A stretch of DNA of 64,000 nt from Hymenobacter canadensis. GTDB taxonomy: Bacteria; Bacteroidota; Bacteroidia; Cytophagales; Hymenobacteraceae. Position 1 is the first letter of the stretch. The number at the start of each line of letters is the position of its first letter. Positions 43,460 through 50,909 of the stretch are shown here, one piece after another. The notes below the pieces were generated by a model. That model saw only the letters and a list, made by a program, of their open reading frames with translations. It ran no database searches and was not told the origin of the DNA. Both the position numbers and the translations under genes were made by a program. Location: the NCBI RefSeq assembly GCF_027359925.1, contig NZ_CP114768.1, positions 1 through 64,000 on the forward strand, in the 5' to 3' direction.

Positions 43460-43842
43460 GGTTGGGAGGCCACTGAGTCTAGATTGTTCGCCTTCTTTAG
43501 CGGCGGTCCGGTGATATTGCAAGGTTTTTTCAACATGTCCAACTCCTACGCCAGTCGCTTATTGGCCGCGCGCAGGGCCCGCGCTTCCGGGTCGCGGGCC
43601 ACGTCCACGCTGCCGACCTCGGCCACCACCTGGGCCTGTTGCCAGCGGTAGAGCAACTTGGGGCTGATACCCAATTGTCGGGCCGCGGCCTGCGTGCTGC
43701 GGCTCTCACTGGCCAGGCGCAGCGCTTCGGCCTTAAATGCCTCGTCGTATTGGCGGCGTTTGTCGGGCGACGCCCCGCTCTTTTTCGCTGTCATGACAGA
43801 AGAAACATACGTCCTTCTTCTGTCCAGCCTGCCTAGACCACC
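43460..43842 (-). pseudogene. IS3-family element A: left end and OrfA
   Basis: From ATG 43794 the minus frame reads MTAKKSGASPDKRRQYDEAF, KAEALRLASESRSTQAAARQ and LGISPKLLYRWQQ, the helix-turn-helix OrfA of IS3 elements. A TAG (43548-43546) interrupts it at '...RAANKRLA*ELDMLKK', after which the same frame stays open for about 85 bases more. Upstream, 43833-43842 (TAGACCACCT on the plus strand) is the left terminal repeat, matching the right end at 41389-41400 and the left end at 48662. OrfB is absent. The element is joined at 43842/43843 to a second, different IS3 copy. Confidence 0.8.
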
Positions 43843-44871
43843 TTCGGGCATCAGCCAGGCGACTTACTACAACTGGAAGAAGAAATACGGCGGGCTGGGT
43901 GTACCCGAGCTACGACGGTTGAAGCAGTTGGAAGAGGAGAATCTGCACCTCAAACAGCTGGTAGCCGACCTGAGCCTGGACAAACAGATGCTGCAGGACG
44001 TGCTCAAACAACCTTCTGAAGCCCGTGCAGCGTCGCCACGCGGCTCAACACCTGATCGACGCCTACCGTATTTCGACCCGCCGAGCCTGTCAGGTCGTAT
44101 GGCTAAGACGCTCGAGCTGGTACTACCGACCGCACGGGCGGGATGACAAGGTATTGCGCCGCCGGTTACGGGAGCTGGCCCAGATCCCTAGTGCGCTACG
44201 GCTGCCAGCGCCTGTTTATGCTGTTACGCCGGGAGGGCTCGCCCGACAACCACAAGTGCGTGCAGCAGCAAACGTCCCAAGTGCAGCCGGGCCGCGGCGC
44301 ACCGCCTGGAGCAGGTCGAGTTGCAGCGGCCGCACCAGAACTAGCGCATGGATTTCGTGGCCGATCAGCTCTTCGATGGGCGCAAGATCCGCGCCTTAAC
44401 GATAGTCGATAACTTTAGTCGCCAGTGCCTGGCCATTCACGTGGAACAGTCGCTGAAAGGCGACGATGTAGTGGCCGTGATGAGCCGCCTGCAGCAGACC
44501 TTGGGAGTCGTGCCCGAACGCATTCAGGTCGACAACGGCAGCGAGTTTATCAGTAAAGCGCTGGACAAGTGGACCTATGAGCAGCAGGTCACGCTGGACT
44601 TCTCACGGCCCGGCAAACCGACTGACAGCCAGTATATTGAGTTGTTCAACGGCAGCTTCCGGGACGAGTGCCTGAACGGGCATTGGTTCCTATCGCTGAC
44701 TGACGCGCAGGAGAAAATCGAGCAGTGGCGGCAAGAGTATAACAGCTTCCGACCGCACAATTCGCTGCAGAATTTAACGCCTGATCAGGTGATGGCGGCC
44801 GCCACTACTGCCGAGCTTCAAAACGACTGATTTTTTTCGGAAAGCCGGTCCAATAAATGGGAGGAGGTCAG
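43843..44871 (+). mobile_element. IS3-family element B, decayed
   Basis: A second IS3-group element truncated at its left end. An OrfA C-terminal part is read as GISQATYYNWKKKYGGLGVP and EENLHLKQLVADLSLDKQ up to about 44020. OrfB then begins (QHLIDAYRISTRRACQVVWL), shifts frame near 44180 (LVRYGCQRLFMLLRREGSPD), is damaged around 44270-44345, and resumes from 44348. The right end lies near 44871 (GTCCAATAAATGGGAGGAGG). Several frameshifts make it inactive. Confidence 0.8.
44348..44830 (+). pseudogene. IS3 element B OrfB, catalytic C-terminal half
   Basis: The longest intact piece (160 codons) of element B's integrase. It contains MDFVADQLFDGRKIRALTIV (first catalytic Asp), ERIQVDNGSEFISKALDKW (second Asp) and GSFRDECLNGHWFLSL (Glu), followed by the usual YNSFRPHNSLQNLTPDQVM tail. 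The N-terminal half upstream is frameshifted, so no complete transposase can be made unless frames are rejoined. Codon use resembles the host. Confidence 0.8.
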
Positions 44872-44883
44872 GTAGGCACAGAG

Positions 44884-44899
44884 ATAACCATTTGTTAGC
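44884..44899 (+). promoter_or_regulatory. Candidate Pho-box direct repeat, site 3
   Basis: ATAAC-CATTTG-TTAGC: half-sites 11 bases apart. TAACCATTTGTTAGC matches site 2 (TAACAATTTCTTAAC) at 12 of 15 positions. It lies 23 bases before the -7 element of the next gene. Confidence 0.35.
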
Positions 44900-44922
44900 C
44901 TGCAAACTGGTGAGCGTTGCTG

Positions 44923-44930
44923 TACTTTTG
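44923..44930 (+). promoter_or_regulatory. -7 promoter element
   Basis: TACTTTTG matches TAnnTTTG exactly, 43 bases upstream of ATG 44974. Confidence 0.55.
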
Positions 44931-44973
44931 CCGATACCGGAAGAAGAATACTCCTGTTCCGACCGACTTCTGT

Positions 44974-45345
44974 ATGCATTTCACATTGCGCCCGATACTG
45001 ATCCTGGGTTGTACGCTTGCGGTCCTGACGGCGGCGGGCCAGTCGGCGCCCCTGCCTTCGCCCCCGGATTCGCTTCTGTCTTCGCCCGCAAACTGGATTT
45101 GCCGGGGCCGGGTACTCGATGTCAGCCGCCGGCCCGTAGTGGGAGCGAGCGTCTGGGCCAAGGGCACCCTGATAGCCGCGACGACTAACTCCGAAGGACT
45201 CTTCCGCTTGGAGTTGCCAACCGGAAGCTACCTGCTACTGGTCGACTACCCGGGATATCTGGCGCGCGATACCCGGGTCAGCCCGACGGATTCTGTGTTC
45301 ACTATCCTGGTGTACTCCACCCAACCGCGGGCCACGCGCCGCTAG
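44974..45345 (+). CDS. Small secreted carboxypeptidase-regulatory-like protein
   Basis: A 123-residue exported protein with a signal peptide (about residues 1-25, ending AAGQS) and one carboxypeptidase-regulatory-like beta-sandwich (about 43-115). The domain reads WICRGRVLDVSRRPVVGASV, TTNSEGLFRLELPTGSYLLL and VDYPGYLARDTRV. It is the same fold found at the N-terminus of TonB receptors here but stands alone, with no barrel. ATG 44974 is favoured by the promoter at 44923; the frame from 44917 would start upstream of the -7 element. Function unknown. It lies in the phosphate-linked region and shares the candidate Pho motif. Confidence 0.75.
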   Translation: MHFTLRPILILGCTLAVLTAAGQSAPLPSPPDSLLSSPANWICRGRVLDVSRRPVVGASVWAKGTLIAATTNSEGLFRLELPTGSYLLLVDYPGYLARDTRVSPTDSVFTILVYSTQPRATRR

Positions 45346-45376
45346 TTACCCGATCTGGTCGTTACCCGATCGGGTA
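45345..45376. repeat. GTTACCCGAT direct repeat with a 14-bp palindrome
   Basis: GTTACCCGAT occurs at 45345-45354 and 45361-45370. The second copy is part of the palindrome TACCCGATCGGGTA (45363-45376). It directly follows the stop codon of the preceding gene. It may be a protein-binding site. Confidence 0.45.
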
Positions 45377-45401
45377 GTTACCGCCACACGCCCCATTAAC
45401 A

Positions 45402-45433
45402 GCCCCGCCCCAACTTGCAGGTTGGGGCGGGGC
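45402..45433 (+). terminator. GC-rich perfect hairpin
   Basis: GCCCCGCCCCAAC (45402-45414) and its exact complement (45421-45433) with a 6-base loop. It lies 57 bases after the carboxypeptidase-regulatory-like gene. There is no T-run, but the stem is very stable. Probably a terminator. Confidence 0.6.
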
Positions 45434-45700
45434 GTATAACAGGCACTGGTATAAGCAGACAGGACACGTTGGCTCACCCGGTAATCTAAAATAACTAGTG
45501 CCCGCCTGATCCGGCTCACCAGGACCAAGCGGGGCTTAGTAGCATTTACCCCTCAAAAGTACGACCCGGGTTCGCTCCCTGGAAGCGCGGCAGGCAACCG
45601 TAATAGAATGATAACCGCCACCGGGTGCGCGGCACGGCGTCAGCCGGCAAAAGGAAGTGTATATATTATTAAATCCTGATATTCAATTCATAATCTACGC

Positions 45701-45716
45701 TTAACTTTTTGGCAAC
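45701..45716 (+). promoter_or_regulatory. Candidate Pho-box direct repeat, site 4
   Basis: TTAAC-TTTTTG-GCAAC: half-sites 11 bases apart, ending 10 bases before the -7-like CATCTTTG (45727-45734) of the PhoD gene. The second half-site is less conserved than in sites 1-2. Confidence 0.4.
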
Positions 45717-45726
45717 AAGCGTTTTT

Positions 45727-45734
45727 CATCTTTG
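45727..45734 (+). promoter_or_regulatory. -7-like promoter element of the PhoD gene
   Basis: CATCTTTG differs from TAnnTTTG only at the first base. It lies 27 bases before ATG 45762 in an AT-rich stretch. Confidence 0.45.
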
Positions 45735-45761
45735 CCAGGCATTTTAACCACTGCTTCGGCC

Positions 45762-47480
45762 ATGTCGGAAAACACTCCCAAAATCTCCCGTCGCACGTTC
45801 GTGCGTCACACGGCCGTGCTCTCCGGCGGCCTGGCCCTGCTACCTGGCCTGTTGACCAGCTGCCAGGACGACGACGAGCCCGGCCTCAACTACACCGGAG
45901 ACTTTGGCTTTCGGGAGGGAGTGGCCAGCTTCGATCCCTCGGCAACCGGCATCATCCTCTGGACCCGCTACACCAACGCCGAAAACGAGAGCGGTGACGC
46001 CAGTCTGCGCTGGGAAGTGGCCGCCTCCAGCGCCTTCAGCCCGCTGGTCGCCAGCGGTACAGTAGCCGCTACCGCCGGCACCGACTACACGGCCGCCGTG
46101 GATGTGCCCGGTCTTACGGCCAACACCAAGTATTACTACCGCTTCCGCAATGAGCGTACCCAGGTGGAATCCGTGGTGGGCGAAACCAAGACGTTGCCCA
46201 CCGGCAGCCAGGCCGGCAGCGTGAAGCTGGCCGTGGTGTCGTGCGCCAACTTTCAGGCGGGCCTGTTCAACGTGTACGGGGCCGTCGCGGCCTCCGACGC
46301 CGACGCCGTGGTGCACCTGGGCGACTACATTTATGAGTACGGCGCGGGCGGCTACGGCACCAACCCGGCCACCGCCAGCCTGAACCGCGCCCACCTGCCG
46401 GCCACCGAAATCATCAGCCTCAGCGACTACCGCACCCGCTACCGGCAGTACCGCTCCGACAAGCAGCTCCAGCGCGCCCACCAGCTCAAGCCGTTCATCT
46501 GCGTGTGGGACGACCACGAGTACACCAACGACGCCTACGTCGGTGGGGCCGAAAATCACCAGCCCGCCACCGAGGGCAGCTTTGAAGAGCGCAAGCGCGT
46601 GGCCAACCAGGCGTGGTTTGAGTTTCTGCCCGCCCGCACCACCGACAAAACCAAAATCTACCGCCGCTTCGAGTTCGGCAACCTGGTGAACCTGCTCATG
46701 CTCGACACCCGCATCGTGGGCCGCGACCAGCAGCTGAGTTTGAGCAGCTACGCCACGAATCCGGCCGCCTTTCTGCAGGCGCTGACCAGCAGCAGCCGCT
46801 CCATGCTTGGGCCCGACCAGCGCAGCTGGCTGGCGGGGGCACTGGCCGGCAGCAGCGCCCGCTGGCAGGTGCTGGGCTCGCAGGTGCTGATGGGCAAAAT
46901 GAACATTCCGGCCGAGCTGCTGCCGCTGGTGGCGCAGCTGGCCGCCGGCCCCACGCCCGCGCTACTGGCCCAGTACAGCGCCCAGGCCACCCAGCTCAGC
47001 ATCATCAAAACCCGCGTGCTGGCCGGTGACCCGACCGTAACGGCCACCGAGCGCGCCCGCGTAACCACGGTGCTGCCCTACAACCTCGACGCCTGGGACG
47101 GCTACCCCGCCGAGCGCGAGCGAGTGTACGCGGCGGCAGCGGGCAAAAAGCTGATATCCCTGGCCGGTGATACGCACAACGCCTGGCACAGCGACCTGAC
47201 TACCGCCACCGGCCAGCGGGCCGGGGCCGAGTTTGCCTGCAGCTCCGTTTCGTCGCCCGGCTTTGAGGCCCTGCTGGCCGGCGACGCTACGGCCATTGCG
47301 GGTTTCGAGCAGTCGAACGCGCTGCTGATCGACGACCTGCAATACCTGAACGCCTCCCGGCGGGGCTACATTTTAGCAACCTTCACGGCCGGCAACGCCA
47401 CCGCCGAGTACCGCTACGTGGCCGGCCTGGAAACGGAAAACATCGTTACCACCACGGGCCGCACGGTAGTGGAAGCGTAA
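45762..47480 (+). CDS. phoD: PhoD-family alkaline phosphatase, Tat lipoprotein
   Basis: A 572-residue metallophosphoesterase that hydrolyses phosphomono- and diesters outside the cytoplasm with Ca2+/Fe3+. The N-terminus has a twin-arginine motif (SRRTFVR, Arg10-Arg11) and a lipobox-like LLTSC (Cys34). A fibronectin-like PhoD_N domain spans about 45-155. The catalytic domain shows AVVSCANFQ, VVHLGDYIYEYG, CVWDDHEYTNDAY and SLAGDTHNAWHSDL, all metal-ligand blocks of PhoD. ATG 45762 is chosen because TTG 45732 lies inside the promoter. A candidate Pho motif lies upstream and a small gene follows 22 bases downstream. Confidence 0.93.
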   Translation: MSENTPKISRRTFVRHTAVLSGGLALLPGLLTSCQDDDEPGLNYTGDFGFREGVASFDPSATGIILWTRYTNAENESGDASLRWEVAASSAFSPLVASGTVAATAGTDYTAAVDVPGLTANTKYYYRFRNERTQVESVVGETKTLPTGSQAGSVKLAVVSCANFQAGLFNVYGAVAASDADAVVHLGDYIYEYGAGGYGTNPATASLNRAHLPATEIISLSDYRTRYRQYRSDKQLQRAHQLKPFICVWDDHEYTNDAYVGGAENHQPATEGSFEERKRVANQAWFEFLPARTTDKTKIYRRFEFGNLVNLLMLDTRIVGRDQQLSLSSYATNPAAFLQALTSSSRSMLGPDQRSWLAGALAGSSARWQVLGSQVLMGKMNIPAELLPLVAQLAAGPTPALLAQYSAQATQLSIIKTRVLAGDPTVTATERARVTTVLPYNLDAWDGYPAERERVYAAAAGKKLISLAGDTHNAWHSDLTTATGQRAGAEFACSSVSSPGFEALLAGDATAIAGFEQSNALLIDDLQYLNASRRGYILATFTAGNATAEYRYVAGLETENIVTTTGRTVVEA

Positions 47481-47502
47481 TCAGGAAGATCGAACGCCGC
47501 CA

Positions 47503-47802
47503 ATGACCTCCCAAACGCAGCTGGAACTCTCGCTCGGCCCCGCTGGCCGCCACCTGGCCTTCAACAGGGACCTGGCCGACAGGGCCCACCTTTTCCGCCG
47601 GGTTGGCGGCAAGGCAGGTACCTGGACCCGGCTGGCTGCCAACGCCCGTTCCCCCTACCTGGATGCGGAAGGCTTTGCCACCGATACCCCCGTGGAATAC
47701 TACGTGCAGCTGACCACGCGTTTCGGGGATGAAGAAGCGCGCAGCCGCATTGTAGCAACAGTCGCGCCACCCTCCGCCCAGCATAAAACGCCGGTCTTCT
47801 GA
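47503..47802 (+). CDS. Small beta-rich protein downstream of phoD
   Basis: A 99-residue protein without signal peptide. Its core (HLFRRVGGKAGTWTRLAANA ... VEYYVQLTTRFGDEEA) has the alternating pattern of a single fibronectin/immunoglobulin-like sandwich. No named family recognised. It starts 22 bases after phoD and is probably co-transcribed. Its lack of an export signal sets it apart from its neighbour. Function unknown. Confidence 0.6.
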   Translation: MTSQTQLELSLGPAGRHLAFNRDLADRAHLFRRVGGKAGTWTRLAANARSPYLDAEGFATDTPVEYYVQLTTRFGDEEARSRIVATVAPPSAQHKTPVF

Positions 47803-47986
47803 TGGAGTGGGCTTCCCAGGCGAGTTGGTTAGGCAGTTAGTCAGCAGGGCACCCAGCGTGGCGGCCTAGCGGGCCGCGGCCTCCGCGGCCCCGGCAAAGC
47901 TGACGAGAACCAGGATGGAGTCGTTTATGGGCAAAGTTGAGCTAGTAACTGAAATCGGAAGCAGCTGAGCGGGCGGCTACGGCCGG

Positions 47987-48064
47987 CTACGCCTCGGCCG
48001 GTAATACCAACACGGGAATAGGGCATTCGCGCAATAGCCAGGCCGTGGCGCTGGTGTGGAAGTC
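47987..48064 (-). pseudogene. Universal stress protein C-terminal fragment
   Basis: The minus-strand frame ends DFHTSATAWLLRECPIPVLV LPAEA and a TAG at 47989-47987, the C-terminal helix and strand of a UspA-type protein. Similarity stops near 48064, where an oppositely oriented UspA fragment begins. No start codon or upstream part remains. Confidence 0.6.
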
Positions 48065-48433
48065 ATGGTGGCCCACGTGTCGAGTGGCGTGGAGGATGAT
48101 GAGGGCTGCGCCCTGGCGCTGCGGGCCGTGCAGGCCAACGGGCTGGTAGACGGGCTGCCCACGCCGGAGCTGCGCGGCTACCAGCACGAGCACTATGCGC
48201 AGGGTGTGCTGGCCGCCGCCCTCGCCCGCGCTAACCTCGTGGTGGTGCTGGCCCGGCAGCACAGCTACCTCGGTGAGCTGTTTCACGACAGCGTCACGGC
48301 CCAGCTGCTGCAGACCTGCCCGGTGCTGGTGCTGCCCACTGCCCCGCCGGTGCCCGTCACCGAAACGCCCGGCTTTGCCATGGCTGCCGGCTACGCCAAT
48401 ATGGTGCTCACCGAGCTGACCCTGGCCTCCTGA
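48056..48433 (+). pseudogene. Universal stress protein-like fragment, opposite orientation
   Basis: A 125-codon frame whose second half (GVLAAALARANLVVVLARQH and LFHDSVTAQLLQTCPVLVLP) is the C-terminal UspA fold, with only a partial and altered nucleotide-binding region. The start at 48056 lies inside the neighbouring minus-strand fragment, and the N-terminal strand of the fold is missing. It is probably the 3' part of a UspA gene rejoined by inversion, though a short expressed protein cannot be excluded. Confidence 0.5.
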
Positions 48434-48534
48434 AGCGGGGTTTGCGGCCGCCTTTCGCCGCTACCGCGGGCCGTATCGGGTACATCCATCAGGCCGGCGC
48501 CGGTGGCGTGCCCTTGACGAACGTCATGGCGAGG
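48434..48534. other. Short intergenic stretch
   Basis: No feature recognised between the UspA fragment and the IS remnants. Confidence 0.3.
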
Positions 48535-48671
48535 ACCTGACATTAGGTTCACTGGCCAAGAGCAAGGCTTCGGCCCGGAAGGCAGCATCGTAGCGCCGGC
48601 ATTTACTATGTTGGGGGCTGTCTTTCATGACGTTCGAAAGATAAGACCCTATTCCGTCCACATTCACCCGA
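48535..48671 (-). pseudogene. IS3-family element A: third remnant (left end, OrfA start)
   Basis: From ATG 48628 the minus frame reads MKDSPQHSKCRRYDAAFRAE ALLLASEP and then loses similarity, the first third of an OrfA like that at 43794. Upstream, TGAGGTGGTC (48671-48662 on the minus strand) is the same terminal repeat as at 41400 and 43842. It lies directly against a truncated IS1182 gene. Confidence 0.65.
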
Positions 48672-48676
48672 CCACC

Positions 48677-48955
48677 TCAGAACTGCCGGGTATGGCTGCT
48701 GGTAGAATGCCACGGCAACTCCTCATCTACTTCGTAGCCAGGAAAAAAGAGGATGTCGAGGCGTAAAGCACAGTGCTCTGCCAGCCGCCCGGTCGCGGAC
48801 CAGTTTCTCCAGTCTTCTGACCAGCACGAGCTTAAAGAAGACGACCCGATCGAGCTAGGGCTGCCCCGTATAGCTGTAAAGCGGTTTTGTATCTTCATAG
48901 AGAAAACCCCAGTCAACGAGGTCCGCTAGTCGGCGGTAGAAATTGTGTGGGGTAC
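48677..48955 (-). pseudogene. IS1182-family transposase N-terminal remnant
   Basis: The minus strand reads NFYRRLADLVDWGFLYEDTK, then a TAG after YSYTGQP, and VVFFKLVLVRRLEKLV. After a frameshift near 48785 it reads LAEHCALRLDILFFPGYEVD and ELPWHSTSSHTRQF. These match the conserved N-terminal region of IS1182-type transposases. The gene stops exactly where the terminal repeat of the IS3 element begins (48671), so it was cut by that insertion and later decayed. Confidence 0.75.
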
Positions 48956-49118
48956 GCGCTCGGACAAACGAAAGCGCGTGACCTATCTGTCCGTGAACTG
49001 CTTCTGGCCTTGCATACTCCTGCTAGGCGCGCAACCATGAACTGGATGGTGGCTTCTGCAACAGCCACTACACCTTCCCTGCCCCACCTCGCTAACCAAT
49101 ATTACGTCACTTATTCAG

Positions 49119-49748
49119 TTAAATAGCCGCTTTGCTTCCCTTCGCGAACATGCTGAGTAACTCCCGGGCCCGGTGTAGTTGGGCCTTCACGGTTCCCAAG
49201 GGAGCCCCCATCTGCTGGGCTATTTCGTCGTAGCTTAACTCGTTGAAATAGCGTAATCGAATCAGCGCCATGTATTTGGGAGGCAGCATCTCGACTAGCT
49301 CTTGCACCAGCTCAATCCGTTGCTGCCGCATATAAGCCTGCTGGGGATCGAGGTCCAGCGAGGCTACGTCCAACGCAATGGATTCGCCCTCTCCCAACGC
49401 AATGCCGGCACTCAACGACTGTGTACGCAGGCGGTTGCGCCGGACGAAATCAATTGTGTGGTTGGTGGCAATACGAAAAAGCCAGGTGCTGAAGGCAAAC
49501 ATGGTCTGGTACTTGGGTAGAGCCCGAAAGGCTTTGGCAAATATTTCCAGGGTCAGGTCTTCTGCGTCGTCCGTGTCACGCACCATTTTCAACGTCAGAT
49601 GATACACGGACTTACGGTATTTGCGCATCAGACCCTCATAGGCCTTCGCACTGCCGGCCAAGGCCTCTTCTACCAGTCGCATATCTTCCTGAGCCCGGAG
49701 GGAAATCTCCCGCTCATTACTAACTTCTGAATAGAGAACGGACGGCAT
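49119..49748 (-). CDS. ECF-type RNA polymerase sigma factor
   Basis: A 209-residue sigma-70 family factor of the extracytoplasmic-function group. Region 2 is clear (YEGLMRKYRKSVYHLTLKMV, DTDDAEDLTLEIFAKAFRAL and FSTWLFRIATNHTIDFVRR), followed by a linker of about 40 residues and region 4 (LPPKYMALIRLRYFNELSYDEI, then GAPLGTVKAQLHRARELL). The 30-residue N-terminal extension is typical for Bacteroidota members. No anti-sigma factor with a transmembrane segment is next to it; two small ORFs on the same strand lie upstream. The target regulon is unknown. Confidence 0.9.
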   Translation of the reverse strand: MPSVLYSEVSNEREISLRAQEDMRLVEEALAGSAKAYEGLMRKYRKSVYHLTLKMVRDTDDAEDLTLEIFAKAFRALPKYQTMFAFSTWLFRIATNHTIDFVRRNRLRTQSLSAGIALGEGESIALDVASLDLDPQQAYMRQQRIELVQELVEMLPPKYMALIRLRYFNELSYDEIAQQMGAPLGTVKAQLHRARELLSMFAKGSKAAI

Positions 49749-49801
49749 ACTGGAGTGGAAAAAATGGTGAGAATAAAGACTGGAGCACTCAGCCTTGATA
49801 C

Positions 49802-50088
49802 TTAGTATAAACGGTGGCGCAGCAGCCAGCCGGCCGCGTCGAACTCGGTAGCTACCGGCTTGTACGCCCGGACCCGCAGGGCATCATGGCGGCTGATTTC
49901 GTTGCCGTCGCCGCTATCGTACACTCGAACTTTGGGACCAGACGCCAGATCAGCAGTAGTTTTCACCTGGTCCTGCTCGGCCTCATCATACAACTCTATC
50001 CGCAGGCCGGCACCCGGCGAGCGGTACCGCAGCCTGCCAGGGTAACCGTGGCCGCCAACAGGCCCGTCGTGCTTGCAAAAAACCGCAT
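49802..50088 (-). pseudogene. Small lipoprotein gene with a frameshift
   Basis: ATG at 50088 overlaps the stop of the upstream ORF (TGATG). It encodes a clear lipoprotein signal, MRFFASTTGLLAATVTLAGC (Cys20). In that frame a stop follows ten codons later, but the neighbouring frame stays open to 49802 with sensible sequence (LRIELYDEAEQDQVKTTADL ... VRVYDSGDGNE). The span of 287 bases is one short of a whole number of codons, so a single-base deletion, a sequencing error or programmed frameshifting would explain it. The product would be a beta-rich periplasmic lipoprotein of unknown function, encoded 53 bases upstream of the ECF sigma gene on the same strand. Confidence 0.5.
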
Positions 50089-50372
50089 CAGGACCAGGAG
50101 GAAGCAGGCCGGGAAGTAGCGGCTGCCGACTTTGGTTGCAGATGCGGCCGGGAGAACTGGAGGAGCCGCTCCCACCCGTTTTCGGCCAGGGCCATACACG
50201 GATCGGCCGGGTGCCAGCTAAGCACCGGGTTGAGACTGGCCAGCAAGCGCACCCATTCGGTCACGGAGGACGCCGACTCAGCTGCCGCATGGGCGCACAC
50301 CTGTTCCCGCAGGTCTGCGGCTACATGCGTCTGGATGGTGGGCGGCAGAAAAGCAAAAGCAACGAGTAGCAT
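50088..50372 (-). CDS. Small exported protein coupled to the lipoprotein gene
   Basis: A 94-residue product. It has a short hydrophobic N-terminus (MLLVAFAFLPPTIQTHVAA) that could be a signal peptide and a helical body with two Cys (Cys26, Cys59) and several Trp. I recognise no family. Its stop overlaps the start of the lipoprotein gene as TGATG, which suggests translational coupling and supports both being real. The two small genes precede the ECF sigma gene on the same strand, but membership in one operon is only an inference. Confidence 0.45.
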   Translation of the reverse strand: MLLVAFAFLPPTIQTHVAADLREQVCAHAAAESASSVTEWVRLLASLNPVLSWHPADPCMALAENGWERLLQFSRPHLQPKSAAATSRPASSWS

Positions 50373-50909
50373 AAGGCAACGGGCAAATGGGACGCCGACT
50401 CTGGCAAAGCGGTGCTCCTAGTACGTACACGATGGAGCTGGCGCGCATTAAAAAACATTAAAACTCACCTCCTCCAGCGCCCCGTTTGCCCGGGCTGCCA
50501 GCCCAGGCAGGCACGCTGTTTTCAGCGCTGAATGACTTGTAGCAGCTGTTTTGCTTGGTGGACGGCATGCTCCTGCTCCGTGCCAACACGGCGGCGCGCC
50601 GGGACGTCCGGTCCCATCATTGGGGCGTCTCACGCGTAAGCGGTGCACCGTACCCACCTTTTTCGTTGCTTCGCAGGTGCTTAACAAGGCCACCGTACCC
50701 CTACCTGAAAATGCTGTTTTTGCGCGGTTGGCACCTTTAATTCAGCGTCAGGCCTGGGAGAGTAGCTGCCAGCATCTGCCGCCGCCCGTCCTGGGTGAGG
50801 CCGCAGTTCCTCCATCGCAGCCTCAAGCCTACCGGAACTATTGGCTGCAGGAGGTGCCCTAGCTACCGGTCCACTCACTCATTGCTCCCCACTCTTCCCC
50901 AACCTTTCC
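50373..50909. other. Intergenic region before the CNNM/CorC gene
   Basis: A frame at 50551-50862 (plus) reads protein-like near its end (FARLAPLIQRQAWESSCQ ... YRNYWLQEVP) but has a poor N-terminus and no recognised family. I treat it as unsupported. No terminator was seen. Confidence 0.35.
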
